Shown here: positions 1 through 13,279 of the stretch, piece by piece
How the letters are laid out: the number at the start of each line of letters is the position of its first letter
How positions within the stretch are numbered: the stretch's first letter is position 1
From: Oikopleura dioica
Lineage: Eukaryota > Chordata > Appendicularia > Copelata > Oikopleuridae
Assembly (NCBI GenBank): GCA_907165135.1
Contig: OU015567.1
Coordinates: forward strand, 6,949,001 to 7,013,000
Direction of reading: 5' to 3'
Length of the DNA: 64,000 nucleotides
Translations under genes and position numbers: made by a program
Notes under the pieces: generated by a model
Seen by the model: the letters and a program-made list of their open reading frames with translations, nothing else
Databases searched by the model: none
What the model was told of the DNA's origin: nothing

Positions 1-1538
1 TAAGGCACTACTTCGGGACTGAAAAGAAGAAGATGAAATAAACGCTCGAGAAATACAAATCTTACCTGAATCTGATCTCCCGATCGCCGAATCCAATCTG
101 GTAGCAATTATTCAATCCGAATCCAAGAACAGCTCCAGAAGACATGATCAAAAACGAGCTGAATTGACCGCATGCAATGTCCTCTACTTCTCCATATACG
201 CGCTAAAAATACAGCTCCTTATTTCAAATTGCGACAATTCATATTTGATCAGATTTGGCAAATTGCTCTAGCAATACTTGGGTTTTGAGCGCTACTCAAA
301 ATAGAAAGAAAAAAGAAAGCATGTCCACTTACCTTGTACTTTTTCTGCAGATGGATCATTTCAGCTTTTAGAATTTTGCCAAGGCCTCTTCGCCCACCCT
401 TGGTGCAGAAGTGCGACGAAATCTAGTCAACTCGATAAAAAACGGATCAATTTTTGATTGCTTACTCTTCCAAGCTGTCCACTTTCAGCACATCCCATAC
501 TCCAAACATTTCCTTCCGTGTCCAAAAGGATCAAATGATCCGCTCCAGAGGCAATTCTTACTACCTTAAAAGAAACTCTTGATCCCTCTATCCCCCTTTT
601 CGATTTACCTTCTTTGAGATTTCCAGCTTGGCCGGCTCCTTGATGATCGCTTTACTCATTTCTTTATCGTCAGTATTTCCAGCAGTAGCGCCCATTCGCC
701 CGTTCGCATCTCGGAAAGTACCCCAGATCCACACAGCTCCGTCATTGGTCAAAACAGCGGAGTGCGAATCCCCGGCGCAGCAGAAGATCGCATCTGTCAC
801 TCCTGCGACCCTTGAAAGAACATGAGTTTTAGTCAAATTTTTTGATTGCTTACTTTGCTGGAAGAAAAGCTTCCTCTTCCTCTTTCGTCTCGCGGCCGAG
901 GGCGCCTTCGTCGTTGCAGCCGAAAGTGTAAACATCGCCCGAGTCGCCGATGCATACGTTGTGCATGCCTCCAGCTGCCGCGCAGAGAATTGGCTCGTCC
1001 AATTCTTTCACAAGAGCGGGCTTCTTTCGCTCTGAAAAATTCTTTTCCTTCAACTTCGTAATTCTCGCTCTTACCCATGATATCTTCTCCACAGCCGAGT
1101 TGTCCAGCATCGCCCATTCCAAACGCCAGCAAGACTCCATTCTCCGGCCACTGTTCCCTCGTGAACGGCTTCGCGAAGCTCTCCTGCCTCGACACCGTTT
1201 CCAACAGCGATCGTCTCCCCTTTGGTCGGCCTCGTTTCTTTGGCATGTCTGGAAGCTCAGAGAGAGAAGACGACTTTTTCATTTTCGCCGGAGAATCGCC
1301 GCCAGAAGGATGAGCGCGCTTTTTCGGTCGCCCGCGTCCCCTCTTAGGACTTTCTTCCACTTCTAAAGTCGTTCTCAAGATGGAGAGCGGAGGGAGATTT
1401 ACCTAGATTGGCAACTTTGTCGACGATTTCCTTCGTCGTCTCGGATCCCTGGCTCTCTTGGCTAGCCGGCTCTTCTTCCTCTGGAACGTCCTTTAGCACT
1501 TCTTGACTCTCTTTAGCTTGGCTCTCAGTTTCTGCCAT
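1..1538 (-). CDS. RCC1: RCC1, chromatin-bound Ran guanine-nucleotide exchange factor (3' part beyond left edge)
   Basis: RCC1 exchanges GDP for GTP on Ran at chromatin. On the minus strand the start is at 1538 (MAETESQ...). Exon 1 is acidic. Exon 2 holds two AT-hook-like blocks (RGRGRPKKR and KKRGRPKGR) and then the first blade, [19 protein letters not shown]. Later exons give [48 protein letters not shown] and FRDANGRMG, which match the RCC1 order closely. Further exons (about 340-540 and 70-205) carry [17 protein letters not shown] and [19 protein letters not shown]. Introns are short GT-AG, for example about 1342-1403 in phase 1. The last blades fall outside the window. The AT-hook-rich N-terminus is longer than the short basic tail of vertebrate RCC1. 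The family call is very secure. Confidence 0.95.
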
Positions 1539-1836
1539 TTTCGTTGCTTTCTGAAATAAAGAAGGTTATAACCGATTCATCTCTCTATATTATTAGGCAG
1601 TAAATTGAGCAAGAGTACCTTCGGTCTCGCCATTTTCAAAAAAAGAGCCTCCTCGAGAATTCAAAAAATAGGCTTTTGCTGCTCTCTGTAAACCGATTTT
1701 CGATCGAAATGAGAGCAGTTCAAATTTAGAACAACAACTTGATAAAATCAGAAAAACAAAAATTCTCTCAGGCGGTAGATTGAGATCGCGGACCGTAGGT
1801 GAGTTGATGAAATCAAGGAAGAGAAAGGCAGAAATT

Positions 1837-2496
1837 TCAGCGCTTGAAAAAGCGACTGATAGAACATTGATTAACAGCGGATGTGTTTTTGTTCTTATTT
1901 CTTGGGACGCGAGTGAAGCGCCCTTGCATTTTCTTGCTTTTCTGCGCGTTTTCTTCTAGGACTTCTTTCATCGACACTTTCGTAAGCTTGGCCCGAGCGC
2001 ATTTTCCTTCAAGCTTTTTTCTTCGCTTTTCGTCGTAACGAATCCCATTCCAGAATTCTTCAACGCTCGGCTTTTCGCCTTTTTCCGCATCTAAAAAGAT
2101 GTGAAGAGATCTTCGAGACCCTGACTCAGGTTTTCTACACAGGTTACCGAATACACAGTTTGAATTACCTCTGATAGAAGTAGAATAAGGACTGTAGAAA
2201 GATTCATGAATGGCAGCTCCGATTTCCGCTCTATTCTTTCTCGCCAATCCGTAAATATCTTTGGAAAACAACTGTGAATTTGAACATTTCTTCTTCGAAT
2301 CCAACTTATCCAAAGACACTTGAATTGCTCCGTTTTTATCTTGGCGAGTGTTGTAAACGACGATGTCGAGGGAAGCTTCGTCGTTTTTTGCGAACTCTTC
2401 TTTGGCTCTTCTTTGGTTTGAGAACGAATCAGAAGGGGGGATAGTCGAGCCGCGGCCCTGAGAGAGCGAATTTCGCCAAATTTGGGGATGAGCCAC
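1837..2496 (-). CDS. Unrecognised basic protein with C-terminal PIP box
   Basis: I do not recognise the family. The frame from 2496 is open to 1837 (219 codons). A GT-AG intron in the same frame (about 2092-2175) probably removes a copy of the CCTGAGTCAGGGTC repeat, leaving about 190 residues. The protein is rich in Lys, Arg, Ser and Asn with a charged middle and a basic C-terminal third. It ends QCSISRFFKR, a textbook PCNA-interacting peptide (Q-x-x-I-x-x-F-F) at the extreme C-terminus. POLD3 ends in a similar way, but I see no other POLD3 similarity. A replication or repair partner of PCNA is the natural inference. It is convergent with nothing nearby and lies about 300 bp from the RCC1 start on the same strand, so the two could share a polycistronic unit. 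Confidence 0.6.
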   Translation of the reverse strand: MAHPQIWRNSLSQGRGSTIPPSDSFSNQRRAKEEFAKNDEASLDIVVYNTRQDKNGAIQVSLDKLDSKKKCSNSQLFSKDIYGLARKNRAEIGAAIHESFYSPYSTSIRGNSNCVFGNLCRKPESGSRRSLHIFLDAEKGEKPSVEEFWNGIRYDEKRRKKLEGKCARAKLTKVSMKEVLEENAQKSKKMQGRFTRVPRNKNKNTSAVNQCSISRFFKR

Positions 2497-2498
2497 AT

Positions 2499-3206
2499 TC
2501 GGATGTTATTGAATCGACTGTCATTAGCCGCCCTGTATCAAAGGTTTTGAATGAGTAGGAATAATGATCTCATTATTCGGAGATTTTTGGAATTATTCCT
2601 GGTTTTTGATTGGCTGAGGCAAAAAATACTGGCCTCTGATTGGCTGAAATTCCCCATGGACCCAAAAATAGCCTTATTTTCTAGTCAACATGGTATTTTA
2701 TAAATTCTTACAAATTTTGATATTTTTTCAAACTAAAAAAATTAAATTTGAAATTCAACTTAGTTTTTTAACCTTTTTCCTTCATCCAATCCAGCTGCAA
2801 TAATAGTCTTCAGCAATTCGATTTCCTTCTTTTTGCTCATCTCTTCTTCTTTTTCTCCTTTTACAAAAATCGTTTTTTGGAACGTTCGTTTTTTCCAAAA
2901 CTCTTGAATTCGTGATTGGCCGTTGAATCAGGCGCGCAATTTGAATCGCCGCCGGGATCAGATGGTTTTTGGCCTTTCTCTTGTGAGGTGGCTTGTGGGT
3001 GTGGTGGATTTTGAAGATCGAAGCGAATTGATATTGAGCAGGGACGGAGCTGCTCAAAGGAGCCAATAAGCGACGAGCGCTGAGCCAAAAGCAGCTCAAG
3101 CTCCAGAGCGCCCGAACCCGACTCCAGCTCAAAAACAATTTCAAAAAAGAGAGAGAAAAGAAATTGAACGAAAAATAACGGAAGAAGATTTTTAAGGAAG
3201 AGAAAG
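2499..3206. other. Intergenic region with no supported gene
   Basis: This stretch separates the minus-strand PIP-box gene from the plus-strand regulator. Minus-strand open frames at 2782-3286 have no recognisable domain or splice structure and are AT-rich low-complexity reading. The region most likely holds the divergent promoters. Confidence 0.4.
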
Positions 3207-6200
3207 ATGTGGAATTGCGTGGAGGATCGAGTGGGAAACGACAAATACGGGGGAAGAGTGATTCGAAGAATCATTTTCGACGACATTTACGCCGATCGAA
3301 TCGCAGTTTTGAGTCAAAATCCAATTTCCAGAGCAGCTTATCCTCATCTAAAGGTACTGTAGCGCTAATAAATTGTCGTTTCCAACCTTTTTTTCAACCA
3401 GAGCGGCGACAAAGTGGTCTTCTACGACAACTGCGAAATCAAAGAAGGGAGCTTTCTTCTCTCATCCGAGCAGAAATCCACTTATCTCAACCCAAAAACA
3501 ATCATCGGCGAAGTTTTATCGACAGAAGAAGAGATCAGAAACTTCTGCAAATCGCATGGAATCGCCAAGAACGCACAAAGTTTACACACGTAAGTTGAAG
3601 TTTATCAAAAATGAAATGAATAGAAAGCGAGAAAGCCGCAAGCTTTTCTTCGTTTTTTTTTTCAAGCGAAAGTATCAAAAATCGGATGACTTTCAATTCG
3701 TTTTAGTCTGGTGATCGAAGCTTATTTATTCCTGGAACGAAAAATGAGCAGCGCGCGAGAAGCCCACTTCCCAGATAATACTGGTTCACGGATGAGCAGC
3801 CCGATGAGCCGAAAGCGTCCAGCGCCCGTGATGAACGAACAGCTGGCGCAGGCGAAAGCTTCGCGGATTCTCAATGCGATGGGCTTTCCCAATCCGGCTT
3901 TGGCTGTCTCTCCTCTTTCATCTGCTCCAAACTTGTCACCAATCGCGCTCCAAGCGCAACAACTCGCTCTTCAGCAACAAATTTCTTCAAAAAACAAAGA
4001 AGAAAACGATGAAACTCAAACGAAAAAAGCTAAAAACGAAGCCGAATCGATCGAGGTAAGATTAACCCGTCTTAGAGAGGGTTAACCCAGGGACAGAAAT
4101 AAACCCATTTCTTCAAGCCCAAATCCCCTGAAAAGCAAGCTGCAAGTGAAGACTCAAATTCAATGGACATTCAGGCAAATTCCCAAATTGAAAATAACAC
4201 TGAAGCAGGTATGAAGCGACCTTTTTTGTTCATCTCTATTTTTTTTTTTGCAGAAATCTCAGAAATTGAAATAAAAACGGAACCAACTGGAGGAGAAATC
4301 GCCGTCGTCGAACTCGAAGAAAATAACGACGATAATCTTCCTCTCGATCAACTTCCAGGGCCGAGCAATACAAACAACGTCTTTCAAAATCCCTCCGACT
4401 TCCAGCTTCCTAACAACCAATGTAAGTTCTTTTTTAGTTCTCCTTGGTTTTTATTCAAGAGGGAGCATCTTTGCTCGGCTGTGAAAAAAAGCCTAAGTCA
4501 GGGACTTGAAAGAGCTTCAACTAAAAGCTGCGAGGCGGCTTTTCGAAAAAACGAAGCCGCAAAGCGGCTTCGCCAAAGTTAGCATCTCGATTCTACACGG
4601 TTTTTCGTTAAAGATTTTACGGGACCCTGACTCAGGTTTTCAACACAGGTTTCCGAGCCATGGGGAGTATTTTTTCTAAAGAAAGTCTTCAGTTGTATTC
4701 GACAAGCATGAAATGTCGACCGAAGGAAAGCCCTCTTTGAATGATATCGTGCTCAATAAAGTGGTCCGACACGATAAAGGAAACAAGTTTCCAATTATAA
4801 CTTTTCACGTGAGCATCAGCGGGAAAGAGTATCAATACCTAATTCGCCGGGCGGGCAGGGGTTCCATCCATATTCGATGCAGGAAGGAAAGGGACTGTCG
4901 AGCGGGGCTCAGGTCGGGTTGGAAAAGTCCTCCTTTTTCGCCTCTTTTGGTCGGCTTTTTGACCGCTTTTGGTCATTTTTCAACCTTTGAAAAGACTCTA
5001 TTGCCCAGCGCTGATTTACCAAAACCCGGATTCGGAAAAATTCAAAAACGCCAAGTTTAAATTCGATCGAAACCACCCACTAGTCGAGGACTTGTCGGCC
5101 TATCGAATCGCCCAAGCCGCCCCTGAAATGATTCAGGAGCATACTTGTCCTCTTGAAGTTCATGAAACTTGGCAAGTTAATTATGAGCTTCCGACCATTC
5201 AAATTCAGCAAGAAGACGAAGACTCTTTTCATATTCATAACTGAAAATCATTTTTTGACAAAATTGCATCTTACCCATTTATTTTTCCATCAAAAATCCC
5301 ATTTCAGAAAAAGCAACTCAATATTTTTCTTTCAGTATCTCGGAATGGAGTCTTCCCAAACGTCCCCGTATCCGACCAAAACGATCCTGCCTCGCAGCAC
5401 TGGGCATTGATGCAAATGAGCGGCTTAACCATCCAAAACGGACTTCAACAACTGGCCAATACGCAGAACAGTAGAACTCCACCTAGACAATCTTCAAAGA
5501 CCTACTCGACCAAGGTAAGATCCTAAAAGCTCGTTTTTCGGAACATTTTGGTGAAAGTGGTCTATTTTTAATGAATGAGAGCTTCATATATAAATTCATA
5601 ATCATACTGTGATTCTGATTTCAGAGTGACTTATTTTCGCGGAAACTCGAGATCGGACAGTCACTCTGGAATCAGAATCGCGGTAATTTAATATGGCATT
5701 TGTATGCATCTTTGCGAGTTTTTCCTTGCATCTTGTCTGTAACGCAAAAAATGGGCCTCATCCACAAAAAAAGTAGTCACGTTCCATCCGAAACGTAATA
5801 TTTTCCGTTCAGGTCGCGAAAAATAGACCCGATGGACCAACTACTTGGAGGCCTGTTGTGTACGACAAGATGGAGCAAAAGCTCGCGGAAATGCGCGAAG
5901 AGGGCATGACCATTGACGGCATTGAAGCAGAATATACCCAAGCAGATCTCCCCACGGGGTACATTCGCTGCGTCGGCCCTTGTCGGAATAAAAACGCGCC
6001 CATGTTGTCCCACACCGGCACCGGCAACGAAGTCAAACTTAAATTATTCAACGGTGAATATTTTTATTTCTTCCTCAATCCATAAAAATCTAGTGCGCCG
6101 TCACGTGATGCGCTATCACAATCCGAACTGGAGGCCGGGGGAGCGAGGGAATACCGACAATCCCCAAAATTATCATTTGAGCATCGCTACTGCTAATACT

Positions 6201-7465
6201 GCCAATCCAAAAGAATACATGCAAATGCCATATTATTAAATTGTTGTCAAAAATGCAATAATCTGAAAGCTCCTTATTTATAGTTTTTTTAATGAGCTGA
6301 AACTGGTTTAATTAGAGGCAGACTAATAAAGCGAGGGATGAGGATCCGGACGCTACGTACGAGCCGTTAGTGGTCGAGAAAGTAAAGCGCAAAGTGCGAG
6401 AGTGGAGTAGCAAGGGGTACACGATCGAGGGATTTGAAGGCGAGTTCAAGAACGGCGAAGCGACAGGGTACGCGCGCTGCGTTGGCGAGTGCAACCAGCC
6501 CGGTCTCCTGGTCAAAGTGACCGGCTCGGGCACTGCGCTGAATATTTGGAGACGTAAGTCTTAATCTTTCTTATTTCGCGATATATAGAATTCCAAATAT
6601 TTATCTCATTTTCTCTAATTTAGTCGTCCAGCACATAAAACGGAGACATGCGCCGCCGCATCCCATGCCCATGCTTGAACAATGAACTTTTATCATTTAT
6701 CTTCTTCTTCCAAGAAAGCTCAGAACTCAAATCCGACAAATATTTGAAATATTCCTTTTTCCGCTCTTCACTTCAATTCACAAAAATGCCTTCCCTCATT
6801 TTCCGAAACAATAATTTTATTTGCAATAAAGAAAAATCAAATTTAAAATCTTCTCGATTGTAATATTGAAGCATTTTAACCAAATTGAATTCATGGATTC
6901 CTTTTTTCAGTTGACGGATGAACAACGAATCGATATCATTAAAATCTTCGTGTTGCAGAAAACTTCGAAGGCGCAGCTCGGCAGAATGTACGGGGTCTCG
7001 GACGTTTCAATCCACAAAGTCATCAAGAACAAAGAAAAATGGATCGTCCGGGCGCTCAACAAGCTTCGTAACGACGACCCTGATAACGAAGACGAGCGGC
7101 AGCTGCTTGGAAGACTTTTGGAACAAGCGATGATCGAGCAAAATCAAGCTCGCTTGGAGCAAACCAAAGCGAGTCAGATTCAAGGGCCTAGCAACAATCC
7201 TCGATTATATCCGCAAGTTGCCGCCGGTCCCTCTCAACTAGCAATCGGAAGTGGGTCTCAAATTGTCCCTGGAAGAGTGGCAAGTGATCCATTGGATCCG
7301 AACAATCAGCGAACTTCTTTAAATTTGGACATGAGCTTCGCCAGGTCTCCCTATTTCGATCAACCAAGTGGCTTTGCTTCCACTGGACAGCGAATCGTTC
7401 AAGACGGATTTCCAGCTGGAGAGTTGCCTCCAACGATGAAAGTAGAAGTGCTCGAAGAAAATTGA
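3207..7465 (+). CDS. Putative DNA-binding regulator with three alternative terminal exons
   Basis: The start at 3207 (MWNCVEDRVGNDKYGG) is followed by short GT-AG introns. The common part runs through a conserved-looking N-terminal domain (GDKVVFYDNCEIKEG), a Gln/Ser-rich linker with acidic patches, and a FLYWCH-like zinc-binding exon (HIRCRKERDCRAGL ... RNHPL, 4713-5244). It ends with a common exon at about 5337-5516. Three downstream exon sets all begin in phase 0 and each ends in its own stop: A (5813-6239), B (6322-6685) and C (6911-7465). A and B are paralogous zinc-finger-like modules; C is helix-turn-helix-like. This resembles the modular 3' exon design of insect lola or mod(mdg4), where one N-terminus is spliced to alternative DNA-binding ends. 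The splice junction at about 4911-5005 was not resolved. No family name can be given. Confidence 0.6.
4490..4642. mobile_element. CCTGAGTCAGGGTC-type MITE in regulator gene intron
   Basis: Left CCTAAGTCAGGGACT (4,492-4,506) is inverted against right GGGACCCTGACTCAGG (4,621-4,636). The interior has GAAGCCGCAAAGCGGCTTCG hairpins. Relatives lie at 2,100-2,160, 27,930-28,005 and 36,169-36,310. Confidence 0.65.
5609..5681 (+). repeat. Hairpin between the last common exon and the alternative exons
   Basis: Arm 1 (5609-5631) and arm 2 (5659-5681) are inverted copies of a 23-base sequence with about three mismatches: GTGATTCTGATTTCAGAGTG against the complement of CACTCTGGAATCAGAATCGC. It sits exactly in the intron where splice choice must be made. 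It could shape RNA folding, or could simply be a small foldback insertion. Confidence 0.6.
5813..6239 (+). other. Alternative terminal exon set A (C-C-H-H type module)
   Basis: The acceptor at 5811-5812 opens phase 0 with VAKNRPDGPTTWRPVV. The module carries TGYIRCVGPC and, after a 40-odd-base intron, VRRHVMRYHNPNW, so Cys, Cys, His and His are placed as in a single zinc finger. It ends MQMPYY-stop. It aligns along its length with set B, so one arose by duplication of the other. Confidence 0.65.
6322..6685 (+). other. Alternative terminal exon set B, paralogue of set A
   Basis: The acceptor before 6322 opens phase 0 with TNKARDEDPDATYEP. The shared core with set A is G(Y/M)TI(E/D)G(F/I)E.E(F/Y), then TGYARCVGEC, TGSGTALNIW and, after an intron, VQHIKRRHAPPH. 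It stops at 6685. It has the same intron position as set A. Confidence 0.65.
6911..7465 (+). other. Alternative terminal exon C (helix-turn-helix type)
   Basis: A TTTTTTCAG acceptor precedes 6911, and the exon reads in phase 0 from LTDEQRIDIIKIFVLQ. SKAQLGRMYGVSDVSIHKVI has the pattern of a sigma/Psq-like helix-turn-helix. A Gln- and Pro-rich tail follows to the stop at 7465. An AATAAA lies near 7533. Confidence 0.55.
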
Positions 7466-7638
7466 ATGATCACCAATCACCTTTAAACTATGCCGATTAA
7501 AACTGCCTTATTACATGTTTCAAAGTAAAAGATAAATAAAATTTTTCCGTCGAAGAGAATCTGTGTGTCTTTGTCGATGTTTATAAAGCGTGAAATTGAT
7601 ATTGGTAACTCTCAAACTGTAGCTTTTAGAAAAACGTT

Positions 7639-9394
7639 ATGAGTTCTTCCGACGAGTCATCTGATGAAGATAATTATATTTTGTTCAAAAATCGAGAAGG
7701 GACTGGTTATATTTTATCGCTGACTCGGAGAATCGCAAGTTTTATAATTCAATAAAGTCTTGTCAGAATTAAATTTTGTTGGATTATTCATTTTAAATAT
7801 TTGAACGGTTTACTTTCGTCGAAACTAACTACTTTCGGCTTTCATTTTCTATCGATTCTAGAGCTCAATTTGTTATTTTTGAAAACCTAAAAAAGAGTGG
7901 CGAGACATAACACCGCTAAACCCAGAGGACAATTTCGAACATGAAGTTGTCCGAATCGCCTATTCCGAAGACTTCAAGGATTGTTTCGACTATTTCCGAG
8001 CTATTTGCGAAAAGGAAGAATATTCGCAGCGCGCTTTAGAGCTCACCGAAGAATGCATCAAAAGAAATCACGCGAATTATTCGGTTTGGGAATATAGAAG
8101 GCGCATTTTGAAGAAACTTGGGAAGAAACTCGAGCCGGAGTATGAGTACACTCAAAAAATGCTCAAAAGACACATCAAAAACTTTCAAATTTGGCATCAT
8201 AGGTGAGCGAATATTGGGATTAATTTAATTATAGACAAAGAAGCCGCTTGCGGCTTCGAATAGGAGAGAAAGTGAGCCGCTTTTTTCATCTTGAAATATG
8301 ACTTTTTATGAATCAAAAGAAAACCAAGAAGCCGCGTGCGGCTTCGAGCTGGAAAAGACGAGAAAGCCGCTCAAAGCGCGGCTTAAGTTTTCTTCCACTC
8401 TAATCCGCGAGCGGCTTCTCGATTATAAGTTGATTCACAAAAAGTCGTGGTTTCTGTCGTTTGGAGAAGGAATTTTAAATCGCCCTAGAAGTCGGTTTGT
8501 TTTCGGAGATAACGAGCGTTGAAGGCGATATTTATACGATTTGACGGGTATAATCTTTCATTTTTGCGCTTTAGGCAGGTCCTCTGCGAATGGGCAAACG
8601 ATGGCTCGCGGGAGAAAGCGATGACGGAACTGATTTTCAAGCAGGATCAGAAGAACTACCACGCCTGGCAGCACCGACAGTGGGTTGTCAAACGCTTTGG
8701 GCTTTTTGAAGGAGAGATTGATTTTGCCAGAGAGTTGCTGGTAAAAGACGTGTACAACAACTCGGCGTGGAATCACTTGTACTTTTGTATTCAAAACTCG
8801 ACTGGCTGGAGCGAAGAAATCAGAAAGGTAAAGAAAATTTAAAAACTTCCGAGAAGGCTACTCCTAGAAGCTAAGAGTTCCATTCAGAGCGAACTTTCCT
8901 TTGTCCAAGAAAAGCTAGAAGTCGCTATTGACAATGAATGCGCGTGGAACTATCTGCGAGCCGTTCAAAACCACATTCTCACCGCTAATCCACGTAACTA
9001 TCTACACTTTTTCTGAAATAGAGACTCTTGTTCAGAGTTGGCGGACAAGTTTGTGAGCAAACTTGAAGTAATTGAGGACAGGGGAAATTCGCACAAGCAT
9101 TTGGCCGCGTACGTCGCCGATTATTTAGCAGAAAAGACGGAAAGGGATAGTGATAAAGAATCGGGAACCAAGGCGGTTCAAATTTATACAGTAAGTTAAA
9201 AAAAATAAATGTTCATTTACATTTTTCTTTTGCAATTTTTGACGTCCGTGACATTTTCCATGATGTCATAACTTTGCGTCATTTACGGAGATGAACTAAA
9301 GTAACCCTTCTTTTAGGAATTATCCTCCAATTTGGACCCTGTGAGGCGAAATTACTGGAACTATCTCTCCTCCTGCCTCTCCGCCAAAATTTGA
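7639..9394 (+). CDS. FNTA: Protein farnesyltransferase/geranylgeranyltransferase type I alpha subunit
   Basis: This is the common alpha subunit of FTase and GGTase-I, which prenylate CaaX proteins in the cytosol. The start at 7639 lies just behind a CTTTTAG acceptor-like site. An acidic leader (MSSSDESSDEDNY) is spliced (donor GTTTTA, about 7738-7892) to WRDITPLNPEDN. Prenyltransferase alpha repeats follow: YSEDFKDCFDYFRAI, NHANYSVWEYRRRIL, NFQIWHHR, NYHAWQHRQWVVKRFGL, NNSAWNHLYF and NECAWNYLRAV. The order and the N-x-x-(V/A)W-x-x-R signatures match human FNTA. The intron at about 8202-8575 is enlarged by GAAGCCGC-TTGCGGCTTC hairpin repeats. The protein ends SCLSAKI at 9394. Confidence 0.95.
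8236..8425 (+). repeat. GCCGC hairpin repeat cluster inside FNTA intron
   Basis: AAGCCGCTTGCGGCTTCGA occurs near 8240 and again near 8330, interleaved with AGCCGCTTTTTT and AAAGCGCGGC arms, giving nested short hairpins. The same unit recurs near 37,665-37,857 and 39,420-39,480, so it is a dispersed repeat family. Confidence 0.65.
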
Positions 9395-11624
<2,230 letters not shown>

Positions 11625-13279
11625 ATCAATTCAACCCAAAAAGCCAAGAAGTAGCAAAGTATTTAACAAAAAATTATGGGCCACCGCGCGGTGTGACTTT
11701 TACCTACTCGACAACCACTCTATCATAACCTGTCTTCTTTTCAAATGACTGACTTGTGCAATATATCAACTCGTTTATAAATTATAATGATCAATCTCGA
11801 CAGTTCATTCTTATTCGCAGCATTTCATACGAAATTCTTTTTTTTCATTAGTCAGAAAAAATTTCCAAGCATTTTCATCTCTAGCGATATTCTAGCGCTA
11901 TTTTCATTCAGGGATTTAGCCCCACTGTTAACAATTTAATCTGCAACTTGACTTGAAAGGATATCTCATTATTTTACTCACTAAATATATTTAATTCTTA
12001 TAACCAGAAATTTGCCATAACGAATTTGACCATGATTTTTATAATTAAGACTTATGCAAAGTTTGCTTATTCACGGTCATGCGTTTCGACTTCAGTCAAA
12101 GTAAGCTTCATTTTCTGGGTTTTTGGACGAGATGGATGTGTTACTTGAGTTTTGGCATCATGCTTTCTTACAAGGAAATGATTTTCAATTGAAATTTGCA
12201 AATAAATTTTTCCAATCTTCAATCTTAAAAATTCATTTGTTGAATTCGAAAATAAAGTTGTCATCAGCGAGCAGCAGATTGAAATGGTCATTCATTTTCT
12301 CGCCGATTTGGATTCTCGATTTCTTGATGATTACAACTGCAATTGCGCATTTATCAGAAAACAAATGCGCGTATAAAAACGAAGCATCGAAGGATGTAAG
12401 TACTTTTTGTTTATTCGAAGATCTAAAGCAAATTCTTGTGGCTTGTTCTGCTGTGTTCCTCAGTTGATCGGGCGAGAAGATCTTGCATTCGCTCGAATTG
12501 GAAGACTTCCAGCTTGATTTGATTCTCCGTCGGTTTCGCCGAAGAAGTAGCTGTAATTGTCAACGCTAGAATTTTTGAAAATCTCATTTTTCTGTTCTAT
12601 TTTTGTTTGATTCCAGCCCTTTTTATGCAGAGTTTTTATGTAAGTGGCGCCATCTGGTGACTCGAGATAGCAATCAATCAACCCGCGGGTGACAAAAGCA
12701 GAACAAGCTCTGAGAAAAAATGCCAGGCCCAGCTGGTCCTCTCGGCATGTATCTAAACAAGAAATCGAGGCCACTTCCCATCCCTCCTCGATTTTCACGG
12801 TTTAGATCTGTCGGACGCTCTCGTCAAATCTCCTCAGAACTCAATTTCCCCCGTTTCCCACAGAATTTCCCACTTTCTCAGCTTCAATTTTCAGTTCGAA
12901 CTTGGAATCACGAACTTATCGAATGGAATATTCTCGAGCTTGTTTACCATCATGCTCTTTCTCAAATTAGAAGAACCCAGTTGGATCGAAAGGCCCTTGC
13001 CCAACTTGTGTATTTTCATCCCTCTTTGGTCCCTTCTACTTTTCAACATAGTCCTTTATTCTTCAAAGCAATACAAGCAAAGGGGCTTTTAAATCATTAC
13101 TGTATTGAGATTTATTTCAATTAAAAAACCCTCGAAAGTTTATCAAAACTGCCGCTGAAGCTCGAAAAGATACTTGAACTTTTCAACTGAAATTTGTATA
13201 AATATAAAAAACAACGAATCTTCAAAATCGAATCTTCAAAACAAGGAAATCCCGTTTTCAACCGAACCAAAATTGTAGA
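11625..13279. other. Region between GALE and LRRC20 with weak coding signals only
   Basis: The first 430 bases are AT-rich with nothing recognisable. At 12,460-12,798 (minus) and 12,720-13,124 (plus) overlapping open frames exist. The plus frame starts MPGPAGPLGMYLNKKSRPLP and the minus one contains ACSAFVTRGLIDCYLESPDG. They overlap in antisense, so at most one is real. I see no family similarity for either. The plus-strand frame looks slightly more protein-like but is Phe/Pro-rich and may be chance. Confidence 0.25.

Noticed and set aside
12460-12798. Minus-strand frame with ACSAFVTRGLIDCYLESPDG
   Set aside because: It overlaps a plus-strand frame of equal quality; no start context, splice structure or family similarity to choose it.
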